A DNA stretch of 26,304 nucleotides from Spirogloea muscicola (Eukaryota > Streptophyta > Zygnematophyceae > Spirogloeales > Spirogloeaceae), in assembly GCA_009602725.1 (NCBI GenBank), contig WELB01000152.1:343063-369366 (forward strand), written 5' to 3'. Within the stretch, counting starts at the first letter, position 1; every line of letters begins with the position of its first letter. The notes below the pieces were generated by a model, which did no database searches, was not told the DNA's origin, and worked only from the letters and a program-made list of their open reading frames with translations. A program made the position numbers and the translations under genes. This document shows positions 1-11,000 of this stretch, piece after piece.

Positions 1-220
1 CATCAGAAAGCTGGTCGAGCCTTAGCTGCTGGCACAAGAGCTAGTCAATTGCCGTCCGGTATTCGAGCGTCAGCTAGCGACCTCTATGTGCTGACTCGTG
101 GTTACTGAGCGGGTCAGCTTAGCAGCAGGTGACGTACATTTGTCCAATGTGCTTGCCTTTGTACTTGGCCACACATGGCCTCCCCATCTCTTAATATACA
201 CGCATTTTCCATTGGGAGTG
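1..220 (+). promoter_or_regulatory. Probable citrate synthase promoter / 5' leader, copy 1 of a block found three times
   Basis: This block ends about 70 bp before the citrate synthase start codon. It contains a TATA-like stretch (ttaatataca, 191-200), a plausible distance upstream of the ATG at 293. Much of the block recurs at 16837-17038, and more weakly at 17113-17268. Shared landmarks are ctgactcgtggttactgagc (near 90-110), tgtgcttgcctttgtacttg and the TATA-like element followed by cacg. Because copy 1 starts at the first base of the window, its true left end is unknown. It may be a promoter, or part of a repeat that happens to lie here; the sequence alone does not decide. Confidence 0.5.
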
Positions 221-292
221 CCACTTCTTCTTGCTTGCTGCCTCCACTCCACTTGTCGCCGGCTCGCCCCGGCGCGCCACTGATTGCCCCCC

Positions 293-3200
293 ATGGCTGC
301 CCGCCTCGCCGCCTCGCGCCTCCTGCGCCGCCGCCGCGCCTCGCCTCTCCTCCCCGCCCTCTCCCGCGCCCTCACCACCGTCCGTGCCCCCTGCCCTCCG
401 CCCCGCCCGGCCCCCCGCTGCTCCCCGCCCGCACCCCTGCTCACCTTCCCCCCCGCCCTGCGCTGCCCTGGCGCAGGACTCCCTGCGCTCCCGCCTCGCG
501 GAGCTCATTCCGGAGGAGCAGGTCCGCCCCGCCCCTCCCAGCTTAGCTCTTTCCACCCGGTCGCCTTGACCCTCCATCCTCTTTCTGGCCCGTCGCCCCG
601 GGCCCTCACCGAACCACCTCCAGCTCGGCCTGTGGCTTCCGATGCACCGGCTGCCCGGCATCAGCTGGCCTCCTGCTTGCGCTCTCCTGAGATCCGCCTG
701 CCTGCTGGGGGGCTTGCAGGAGAAGGTCAAGGAGCTGCGCAAGAAGCATGGCTCCTTGTCGCTGGGCGAGACGACTGTTGAGATGGTTCGCACCTCCCTG
801 CACGCCGTGTCTGCACCTTCACTGACACGCTGGAGACAGCACCACTACCACCACCTGACGACGGTTCTCAGGAGGTGCTCACCGTCGAGCTGGGTTGTGC
901 CAGGCCATTGGAGGCATGCGCGGAATCAAGGGCATGCTGTGGGAGACGTCCCTCCTAGACCCCGAGGAGGTTGCCCCCTCTTCCACTACCCACGCTTGGA
1001 CGTGTCCCACTCGTGCTCGGTCAGCTCACCATTTGAGGCTCACCTTCCCGAGCTCAGCTGCTCCTGCCCGGCGCAAGGCGCAGGGGTGGCCTGGTCTCTG
1101 CAAAGCTTTGTGGCCGTTCATTACTTCTTCTGTGACCTTTCTGCACATCCTGCAATGGCTCGGGAGCTCCTGCCAGCTCTGATGCAGCCTGTCACGTTGC
1201 CTCGGGTGCTCAGGGCATTCGCTTCCGGGGCATGTCGATCCCTGAGTGCCAGGAGAAGCTGCCAAAGGCTGTCAAGGGTGGTGAGCCCCTGCCAGAGGGC
1301 TTACTGTGGCTGCTGGTGACAGGAGAGGTATGATGACGAGCACTGAGCAACCATCAACAGTACGCCAACCCTAATGATTAGTTCAGGAACTTTAGCACCG
1401 GGAGGGGCAAGGCAAAGGGCAGTGCAGAGGGCCTCGATCTGCTACGTTGATTGGCTGTTGCACCAGAAGGCAAGCATGATGCAGCACGAAGTGATCCTGC
1501 ACAAGTCGCATTGGGCGGCAACTGCAGGTTCCCACAGACGAGCAGGCCAAGGGCTTGTCTGAAGAGCTCAAGACGCGCGCCAAAGTGCCAGGTGAGTGGA
1601 GGGACTTGTTTCCTAGTTACAAACTTGCTCGCTGTTTCCTCCCGCTGTGCCTGTACAGCTATCTTTCGCTTCACACTGCTGCCCTCTGAAGCTTTGCCTA
1701 GCTGGGTTGCGGCGCCTGTGGCGATTGAGTACTTCTCCTTCAAGTGTGGCCCAATTGCTAGATTCTTGAGCGAGGTTTTTGAGCATCTCTTGCGGCCTTC
1801 TGGCAGGTCATGGGCCCTCACTACCACCTTGCTTTGGTCTGCAGACCACGTCTTCAGTGTGATGAAGGCTCTTCCTGACAATGCGCACCCCATGACTCAG
1901 CTGACGGCTGGCATCATGGCCCTTCAGGTGTGGGCCTCTCACGCATTCTAGCTGCTCAGTTATTGCTAAGCCCAGCTCAGTTATTGCTAAGCCCAGATTC
2001 ATGACAGTCAGGACCCTTACTTGTACTCGGTGTTGGCGCCGTCTCAACTATTGAGAGGCACTTGGGCGCATGAGTTAGTGCTTGTCTCTGTTCAGACGCA
2101 GAGCAAGTTTGCGAAAGCATATCGCGAAGGCGTCAACAAAACCAAGTGAGCAACGATGCAGGTTGCTTGCCAAGCCGTCATTTGAAGGCCACACGAAAGA
2201 GCGTGTGCTTGCTTACAGGGGACTTAAGCTTCTACTTTGCCAGTGTAGTAATTTGGACAAAGTATGGCACCCTACGCTTTGCTCCTGAATCTATGTCACA
2301 GAGTGTGTGAAGGCAGTTGCTTGTTTGCTCGAGCGTGAGTGCTCCAGCATCAGCAATGTGCAGTTGGCTGGACAGGCATCTTGCCCCTCTCATCTTCTGC
2401 CTTTGAGTGCTTGTTGCTTGCTGTGTCTTTTAAGTGGCATCACTCACCACATGTCATCCAGGTATTGGGAGCCTGTGTACGAAGATTCTATGGATCTCAT
2501 AGCAGCACTTCCAAGCGTGGCTGCTTGGATATACCGCAGGTCAGGACACTGATCCATGTCAGCATCTGCCTGTAGTACCTGGGCACTTGGTGAAGAACGG
2601 GCTGAACGTTTTATCACAGACTAGAGGTGTTGCACTTCCTATTGCACATGTGGTTATGACTTGCTCTCCAGGACGATAGTCTGCACTTTGATCAGCAGCT
2701 TGGTCAAGGATGTGCTCCCGCACAGCCATTACATTTCTTCTCTTGGCTGTGCCTCTCCTTGGCAATGTACTGCAACGAGGTCAGGTGCTACAAAGGTGGG
2801 AAAACAATCCCTGCTGAATCGTCCCTGGACTATGGAGCCAACTTTGCGCACATGCTCGGCTTTGAGGAGACGGAAATGCACGAGCTCATGCGTTTGTACC
2901 TTACGATACACAGGTCCATTGTTAACACTTGTCATTGTCAAGGCTGAGCCAAATTGGAAATTTGGATTTAGTTGAAGGGCACAGGAGTATCATGCACTTG
3001 CTTGTCCCGTGGTAGAAGCTGGTGGTGGTGATCTGATCATTTGTATCTGCAAGCAGGGTTCATTGTGGGCCGTGCACTTTGCTTGACCTTATACAAGATG
3101 CAGAGGAGAGTTGTCATTTGACCCCTGCTCCTCAGCATTTCCAATTTGTGCAGTGATCACGAGGGTGGAAATGTCAGCGCGCACACTGTGCACCTGGTAA

Positions 3201-4920
3201 TATGCCAGATAGCAAGTGGACCTGTCCCCCTCTCGCTCAACCCCAAACAACCCCCCCCCNTTACCCCCCCTCCTCACTGCAGAGGAGCATCGCTGCTGCA
3301 CTACTGGTATCACACACCACTTATTGTCCTACTTTGGCCTTGCACGCTGCATGGCACCTCTCTACTGAACTTCTTGCCGTTTTGGTTTCTTCTGCGGCCC
3401 TAGGTCGGCAGTGCTTTGTCGGACCCTTAACCTTTCATTGGCTGCCGGTATGAATGGGCTCGCTGGGCCCCTGCACGGTCTTGCCAACCAGGTGCGCAAG
3501 TGAGCCCGCCCTTCGCATCTGGTCAGCCTGCTCCATGTGAGATGCTGTTGTGCGGTGGCCATTCTGGTCGTGGCTGAGACCGTGTGCATTTGGAGCCTCA
3601 CCCACCCCATGCTCAGGGATTCTCTTGAGTGACTAAACACGAACGCCACTCACAGTAAGGTAAAGGGCAATTGACCATGGGAACGCATGTGCAGGAAGTG
3701 CTGAGGTGGCTTGAAGACGTCAGTGCTGAGATTGGTGCTGAGGTGTCCAAGGAGCAACTCAAGGACTTCGTGTGGAAAACGTTGAAAAGTGGAAAGGTCA
3801 ACCTTGATGCCCTCACTGAGGTGTCTGCATGTTTACAATTAAAGCACTTATAAGCAGTACAGGTGTATGATCCTCATCTGAAGCTGTTGTATGGCTGCAG
3901 GTTGTGCCGGGATATGGCCACGCCGTGCTTCGGAAAACGGATCCAAGATATTCTTGTCAACGAGACTTTGCTCTGAAGCACTTGCCGGACGACCCAATGT
4001 TCAAGCTTGTGAGATTCAACCGTCAAGGCCTCTCATGGCACTTACGGATTCTTGCATAGGTCACAGTTTTGAACAGGCATATGTTGCTTGCCGACACCAT
4101 TTGTGAGCGAGCTTTTAGTCTGCTGTACTGAATATAATATATCACCTTGCCTCTCAGTATCCAATCTCTATGAGGTGGTGACCCCCATTCTCCCAGAAAC
4201 AGGCAAACGTTTGGTCTTCTGTACTGAACATAGTCATTCACCTTGCCTCCAGGTCTCAAATCTATACGAGGTAGTGCCCCCCATTCTCCTTGAAACAGGC
4301 AAGGTGAAGAACCCCTGGCCAAATGTCGATGCACACAGTGGCGTCTTGCTCCAGTACTATGGCCTCAAAGAATCGGAGTAAGTCATTTCTCCTCATTCCA
4401 GTGGTCAGTCATCACCACGTCTAGCCTGCGAACTGTTCTAAGTGGCACTAATGCTAGAGGTCGCAGCATCTTTGAAGTCAACCTCATGAGCCGGGCATGT
4501 GTTTGTCTACACGAGCTTACACCTGGTGGTGCTAACCACTCAAAGTATATGTTGGGTGCATGTACATTGCAAGCAGTTACTATACAGTGCTCTTTGGTGT
4601 TTCTCGAGCAATGGGAGTGCTTGCTCAGGCATGTCCTTCTCTCATATTAGGCAGCTGACGCGTATGCAACTCTGTGTCTCCTGCCTGATGTGCTGGGGGG
4701 GAAGCAAGTTGCCAGTCACGTCTTCAGACTGCTATTGCCGATGTTGCATTAGTCCAGCATGAGCTCTGACTGTAGCTCCTTGGACTTGTGGACCTGTGGA
4801 TCTTGTGGAATGCAGCTTACTTGGGATAGAGCACTCGGCCTGCCTATTGAGCGCCCCAAGAGTATGACGAGTGAATGGTTGAGAAACTACGTAGCCAAGA
4901 GTGCAAGCGTGAGTGCGTAA
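293..4920 (+). CDS. Citrate synthase, mitochondrial, 17 exons, with a one-base frameshift as sequenced
   Basis: The product condenses acetyl-CoA and oxaloacetate to citrate in the mitochondrial TCA cycle. Predicted exons: 293-379, 477-521, 720-785, 904-969, 1214-1327, 1528-1591, 1845-1927, 2096-2145, 2462-2539, 2785-2913, 3154-3196, 3404-3491, 3695-3796, 3901-4008, 4253-4377, 4577-4628, 4816-4920. Phases agree at every junction except inside exon 12. Ignoring one extra base, they encode 467 residues, the usual length. Exon 1 is an Arg/Ala/Leu-rich presequence ([15 protein letters not shown]), which implies mitochondrial import. Family motifs follow in order: [118 protein letters not shown] and [18 protein letters not shown]. 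The last three regions carry acid-base residues of the family. Oddities: exon 12 is 88 nt instead of 87, giving a stop after DP at 3428-3430. Part of exon 15 is duplicated just upstream. The intron after exon 16 starts with GC. The frameshift could be a sequencing error or a real inactivation. Confidence 0.94.
1955..1996 (+). repeat. Two exact tandem copies of a 21-bp unit in citrate synthase intron 7
   Basis: The 21-base unit starting ctcagttattgctaag occurs at 1955-1975 and again, without change, at 1976-1996. It lies between exons 7 and 8, so it does not affect the protein. It looks like a recent slippage duplication. Confidence 0.9.
4118..4302 (+). repeat. Tandem duplication of the start of citrate synthase exon 15 with its acceptor region
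   Basis: Two similar copies of about 89 bp lie 96 bp apart (4118-4206 and 4214-4302). Each has the pyrimidine-rich intron end, an AG acceptor and the code for NLYEVV-PIL-ETGK. Copy 2 is in phase with exon 14 and runs on into the rest of the exon, so it is taken as the functional exon. Copy 1 has a one-base change in spacing after its acceptor. Splicing from exon 14 (phase 0) into copy 1 would give a stop codon within about eight codons. Copy 1 also lacks the [14 protein letters not shown] continuation. It is either a decaying duplicate or a possible poison exon. Confidence 0.85.
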
Positions 4921-7900
4921 TTCAAGTGCAGATCTTGTCGGTGGCGGAAGAGGCTGGCCCCATGTCAGCTTTCAGTTGTCTCCGCATGGTAATGCCAGCC
5001 TGAGATGCCACCCTTCACCAGGGAGAGAGTCTACTTTGTGAGAGGAATAAGAAGACATCCTTGGTCATGTGTGCAATGTCAGCGAAGGAGAGTGGATTAC
5101 GTCCTCTCACATGCGACGTGTACTGCTTGATGATTGCCATGGGTCTGCACTTGACTTCAAGCTCTGGGAAGCCTTAGCTGCGCTCTTTCTAGGGTAGGTG
5201 CCATCAGGAACCAAAAAACCCAGGGCTATACATGGTAAGTATTGGCCCCAGATAGGGAATGCATCTTGAAAAAGCATAATCGTGTGAATGGCAGTTAACC
5301 ATAGGGGCCAAGTGATGGTGGAGTCTGCCCTATTTAAGGTTCTACGAGTACTCTGTGCATGTCGATAGCTCAAAGGTCAAGGAGGCCTCTTGTCTGCTGT
5401 GTTTGACATGAGTGTGCTGTTACTACTGAGTCCTGCACTGTGACTACACAACTTCTGCACATGTCGCGGCAAGCTGAGGAGCGACTGGGAATATCTTGGG
5501 GCAGGCCTTCGAGTGGGGTACACTGGGAATATAGCGCTTCCAAACTGACTGGTTGTTGTGAGAGGCCAGCCCAAAAAAATGGAACACCAAGGCCTTTGCG
5601 CAGGGGGTTGCTAAGGTCACCGGCAGCATGACAGCATTTGGCATGGGCAGAAGCCATTGAGGGCGTTGTGCGACATCCCACTGGTGAGTCGTTGTGTTGA
5701 CCTGACAAGAATGGTGAGGTCGTCTCAACGTCCACGGACACTTTCCAGTGACCACTTTCCAGTGACCACTTTTCTCCATGCACTATGACGGCTCCAGTAT
5801 TGAGAGGTCCTCCCTCCTCCATCGCCTGGCCCACCTGTCACGACGCGCCTTAGTAGTCGGGTCGGTAGCTTGGGGCAGTCTAGCGTCCCGCAAGCAATAG
5901 TTGCTTATTACAGCATGCGATTCTCGATTACCTTGCAGCATTCCCGGGCTTTCGCTACACATCGGTCTGCTGGGCTCGCACTAAAGCCAGGCCAGGCCCT
6001 TGGCTTGCAGAGTGTTACTCCGGCGACCCAGATTAGTATGTCAGATATTGAGGCGTGCTAGGAACCCCACCGGCTCAAAAGCTACGCAGCCGCTACAGTA
6101 TGCATGTGCTCACTCGTGGGTACTAGAGTCCCCTCAGTTGTGCTTTTATTGACCCCCCTCAGTTGTGCAGTTCACTATGTTCCTTAGCCCCTCTCAGACT
6201 TTGCTCCGTTCTTCTTACAACAGGGTACTGGCTTGCTTTGGCCCCCTCTCTATGCCATGCGCTACCACGCAACTTCTCCCCTTGCTGGCCGGCCTCTCAC
6301 AGCCATTGCCTTCGAGATTGCAGTTTCCTGACTAATCTCTTCCTTGACCCGAGCTGACCAAGGCTCACATGCGCCGCCTCTGCTGCACTGGCGGGCAACG
6401 GTGATGTGTTTCGCTCCGTGCCATAAGGCACGGCCGGACACCAGCCAGACCAGACGCTGGAGAGCCTCCCCCCGGCAGGACACCAATTACCCGTACGTAG
6501 ACCGGCGCATGCGGTAAAAGCTCGTTCGTGCTTAGATGATTCTCTGAGCGGACAATTGAGCGAACTCAGAGGCTGTTCAGGCTTGTGGTGCTCGATTCCC
6601 CACCGGTGGCATGGTTGTAAGGATGCTCTGCATTCTCTGGCTTTTGCACCATCTGATCGCAGCTTGCTTATTCATGTCTAGCACAATCGCAACATGGCGC
6701 AAGTATACTGCACAGAATTTGCTGAACGTGCATCTGAGATACCTCACAAGATCGTTAACAACACGTTGGAGCATAAGAGGAGCTCCATTCCGTCCAGTTT
6801 GCAAGCCTCATCTATATGCCAAGGTCACCTTGGTGCTAGAGTTGCAAACTATAAGTCTGATGGATTATCTGCTGGTTTTACCGTTGCTGCCACTCGTCTA
6901 CCTGCGAAGAAGGTTTGAGTCTTGTAAGTAAAGTATAGTAAATGCACAGACCGAAGGATGTGTGAAGATTATCGTGAACTCATTGCATTTAATCTCCAGG
7001 CCGCTACGCCATGCCCACCCCTGAAGAGATGTTGAGTTGTGTTGGGACAACTAAGATCTTATCCGTATTGAGATTGAGGCAAGGGTTTGTTTAAATTGAC
7101 AGGAACAAAACGGCATTCTGGGGGGTCCGTTAAGGTGTCAACATAGATTTTGATCATAAGCTTGACATGCCTTGATTATTGCACTACTCACAAATGCTCC
7201 TATTTTGTACCACTGTGTCATGGATGTCAACAAGAGGCAATTTGTTGCACGTTATTACAGGGATCATGAAGTTCCGTTTAGCAAGAAATCGCAGTATACC
7301 TGAGCCATATTGCAGTTGTGCCAGACACTATCCAGCAGGCTAAGATCAGGTGCTACCCATGTGGAAGCCGCTTTGGCTCACCTGAAGTAGCCCATTTGAG
7401 TCACCGAATTTAGACAAGATTGTTACGGCAGGATGCCGAGGTCCAAGCTACTTTGACATTCCTGCACCTCCTGATCTCAAGTCATCGGGGCCTTTCTTGG
7501 TCTTGGGTGTGACTGCTGGCAATTTGTCATGAGATGTGGCTTCCTTGTCAGACCTCTTACTGATTCGGAAAAGGGCAAGAGTCGTGGTGTTGGATACCTC
7601 CTCACCAAAAGTCATTTGTACACCTCAAATCACCTCTGACTTAAGCTCCTGGTCTGCGGCACCCGATCGTGAAAGGGTGGTTCGCCAAGCCTGGGCTGCT
7701 GGGCGGAGCAAGAATCGCGGGGAGTAGGCATCGGGATGGGGCTGCAATGGTAGAGTAGCCACGCGTATTGCAGGGGCAAGGTCCAGGGTTGCACGAGGGA
7801 ATATGTATTTGAAGTCGAGGCCTTACCCACGAGGGGGCGTGATACGTTTGTGGGGGCGTGGCAGCGACTGCAGCAAGGGAGCACCTTCCCTCAGCTCATC

Positions 7901-8096
7901 TGACTTCCTACTGCTGACACGGGGGTATTGAGGGCGCCCTGTCTGCCTAGCCTTTGGCTCCGTCATGAACACCTGTATGCATCTGGCTGGCATTTCACAG
8001 CCGACTCTTTCATCTCAGCAGCCGCTTTCTTCTTGGGGCATCCGGGCGCTGCAGTGCCGGATCGACCGGGCGGCCGCCTCAGCTGCAGTCAGCACC
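4921..8096. other. Intergenic stretch between citrate synthase and MSH5, no gene recognised
   Basis: The longest open frame here is a 154-codon one on the minus strand (5370-5834); it resembles no family I know and has odd composition. On the plus strand, 6694-6918 and short open stretches near 7310-7410 and 7440-7530 show no splice-consistent protein that I can recognise. The stretch near 7310-7410 includes CYPCGSRFGSPEVAHLSH. Near 6107-6200 there is a short degenerate version of the actcgtggttactgag motif from the promoter block, followed by repeated cccctcagttgtg. Near 5739-5768 a 14-bp unit (actttccagtgacc) is doubled. A decayed or very divergent gene at about 6600-7730 cannot be excluded. 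The last part, 7800-8096, is presumably the MSH5 promoter and leader. Confidence 0.5.
7686..7788. repeat. Dispersed repeat, copy 1 (partner at 16621-16719)
   Basis: About 100 bp is clearly alignable with 16621-16719 in the same orientation. Shared pieces include gcggagcaag, gggctgcaatg and ggcaaggtccagg. The copies have diverged with small indels. One lies upstream of MSH5 and the other downstream. On the minus strand both can be read as a peptide with WTLPLQY, but neither belongs to a convincing gene. It is probably an old non-autonomous mobile element or its remnant. Confidence 0.7.
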
Positions 8097-11000
8097 ATGC
8101 CGGGCCCGGCCCGGCCCGCCCCCGCCTCCGCCCTCGCCTCCACCCGCGCCGGCCCTGCGCCTCCGCCTGCGCAGGATGAGCTCTCCAGATCGGACGCGCA
8201 GCCGGCCTGCACTCCAGCTGCATCTCATGACTCCGCTGACGCACTCCCTGACGAACCATCGCAGGTACGCGGGCTGCCGCTGGCCCCAGCAGCTGGTGTT
8301 TCAGCTCGCTGCAGAGCAGTGCATGCATGGACAAGCTGTCTGACTCTGCTACGCCTCGACCCTCCCCTCGTCGTGTACTCTGGCAGGTCTACATGGCCTG
8401 CATATTTCAGGGGCGCAGGTCTCGATGAGCACAACTCTCTGCGCTGCAGCAAGCATGTAGGCCTGTCACTTGTCAGTCTGCCCGTCCAACACGCATGTGA
8501 GACGGGCAGCTGACTCGCCAGCTTTTGGCGATTCGCGGCGATCCAGAGTCGGCGTGGCATACTACGATGCTAGTGACAGCCGGCTGCATGTCCTGGAGAC
8601 GTGGGAAGATGAGAGTCAGGACTACCCATGCATTCAATTATGTGAGAAGATGCTTACACATAAATCGCTGGGAGTACTGCCAGAGTATGTGGTGGAGCTG
8701 TCTCACAAGAGTATCTGGGATGGCAAGTGGCAGCTCCTATTGGCGTGGAAAATCCGGCATTGCGTGCAGTACACCTTATCCATATGTCATGTCATGTGAT
8801 CTCAGTGAAATATCAAGTGCAACCTCACCTGATTTTCACGAGCACAAAGGCAGAGGATGCCTTTGTGAGCGCTCTGCAGAAAAAAGGTTCGCACAGACCA
8901 TCTTTGAGCAGATTGATTGCTATTGGCCTGGCAGCCTTGCTCTCTTCTGCAAGAAGAGCGTCTCTGCAAGAATAGCCAGCAGGCCTCTGGACTTATAAAT
9001 GTTGCTACGGATTGCCAAAGTAAACCAAGCTTGGAAGACGCCCACAATCTTTGATCCTGCAGTATTTGTGGATGGAGACGTGTTTGAGGTGAAGATGGTA
9101 AAGAGCTCCAACTTCAGCTTGGAGGCTGCCAAGCATAGGTAATTGGAGCTGATAATGCAGCGGCGTCTTGCATCTCAACTAGTACAGAATGTGCAAGTTA
9201 TGTCAATGGTGGTCTTGCAGTCGTATGGAGGCATCGAGCATGACTTTTGCATGATTTGGCACTGAGCTGTCTCTGAGATTTATGTGTCACCGAAGTAACC
9301 GGATGACCACGAGCAAGCTTGTACATCACAGAGAGATTACATGATCCGCTTTCGTGATGATCTAGCAATGACTCTCAGCTGGTCCTCTCTACGCTGACAT
9401 GTGAAGGCTGAGCCATCTTGTACTGGATGACATGCCGGAGGGACTCACTCCAAGGGAGCGGCTTCTAACTGTAGGATACTAGGCCTTCTTAAACAAGTGC
9501 TGAAGCGTGATCACAAGTTGCATATGACTGTAGTTGCACTACGTACGTGCTCGAAACATGACATTGAAGTATGAGAAATGCTTGAAGATCATTGGAAGGA
9601 ATGCAGACCATGGTTGATGACCAGCAGATGTCGGCATGCCCTCAGACACTCCTCATGGTGGCATGCAGCTGAGCACAATGATAGACATGAACAGCGACAT
9701 GCAAGTACGAGCAGCCGGGGCATTGCTCATCACTCTGCAGCAGCAGTCAATACTCAACGACTGTGGCCCGCAACTTGATGAAAGCCAGCTGTTACCTGCT
9801 GTGACTCCTCTGAAGATTGGAACCATCAACGAGCTCTCTGTGTATGACTACCCGCATGTGTGCAGGAGATCACCTTCTGATGGTCATTGACGTCATTCAA
9901 AAGACTGAAACCCGAGTGTCAGCAATGGAGCTCTTTTTGCGGGGGGCAGCCCTGTAACTGGCCCTGGTGTACGTGTGTTCTCTGTGCAGCGATGGCTGCT
10001 TGACTATTGACAGCGCGACACATGAAGCCCTTGCTATTTTCCAGGTGGACAGACACCCAAGCTCGATGGGCATTGGCCAAGCAAAGGAGGGGTAGGATCC
10101 CTGCCTTTCCTCAACATCTTCCAGGTGCTGGCCATTTTTGCACCTTCTGAGTACAAAACAAGTGCGATGAGCGTGACTCAGCTGCTTGTTTGCTGATGTA
10201 GCTTGCCTAGTGTTGTGCTCTTCACTGCAGGTTCTCAGTCTTTGGCATGCTCAACAAGGTGAGCTGTGAGGACGTCTGCTGCAACTGTCCGCGTCATCCA
10301 CAGCATAAAATTGCCGACGTCGCTATGCTATCCTGCCCCTGTTTACTGATGCTCTTCGCATTCCTCTGCCATGGCATGTAACCACTAGTGCCTAACGTCA
10401 GCTGGGAGACGACTGTTGAGGTGAATCGTTTGTCCTCCATCTCCATGAGCAGTGTCACCTTTTCTGGTCTGCATCAGAATCCCCATTGCTGGAGACAGCA
10501 TTGAGCACACAGATCGAGGAATGGCAGCTACAGATTGTGTGGACTAGCTTGAGTGGGCTCTACATTATTCGACTTCTCTCACTTGCAGGCTCTGGTTCCT
10601 CAGACCCATTGTGAACATGGACAACATCAATGAGCGTCTCTCCACTGTATCCAGTCACAACCTCAGTGGTAGCAATAGGGAATGAAGACCGCAACTTGTC
10701 AGAGGATGAGGCATATAGTTGCTGACTTTGACATATTTGCCAGATAGATTGCTTCTTGGAATACCCAGATCTGTTGGCAGCAATGGAGTACCCAATCAAA
10801 CAGGCTAACATCTTGTCAAGGGCTGCGCGAGTAAGGACCTCCCGAGGTCTCCCAGCATTCAACCTGTCACATGGATGAAAACGAATGACAAGTATCAGCT
10901 GCTCGTTGAGAAAATTAAGCATCCCACCAGCCCTGTTTGACAATCTACTGCAGAAACTGAACTCAGCAAGCCAGACTTTCTCTTCACGCGATTGGCAAGA

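Noticed and set aside
70-793. Arg/Gly-rich minus-strand open frames over the citrate synthase 5' end
   Set aside because: They are produced by the GC-rich presequence exon and promoter on the other strand; low complexity, no domain.
2759-2784. Extending citrate synthase exon 10 upstream to include MYCNEV
   Set aside because: No AG acceptor precedes it, and the join at 2785 gives the family-standard [12 protein letters not shown] without an insertion.
3250-3275. C-rich run with an unresolved base at 3260
   Set aside because: A base-calling problem in an intron, not a biological feature.
5370-5834. 154-codon open frame on the minus strand
   Set aside because: It has no recognisable motif, no splice partners and a composition unlike the real exons here; not supported as a gene.
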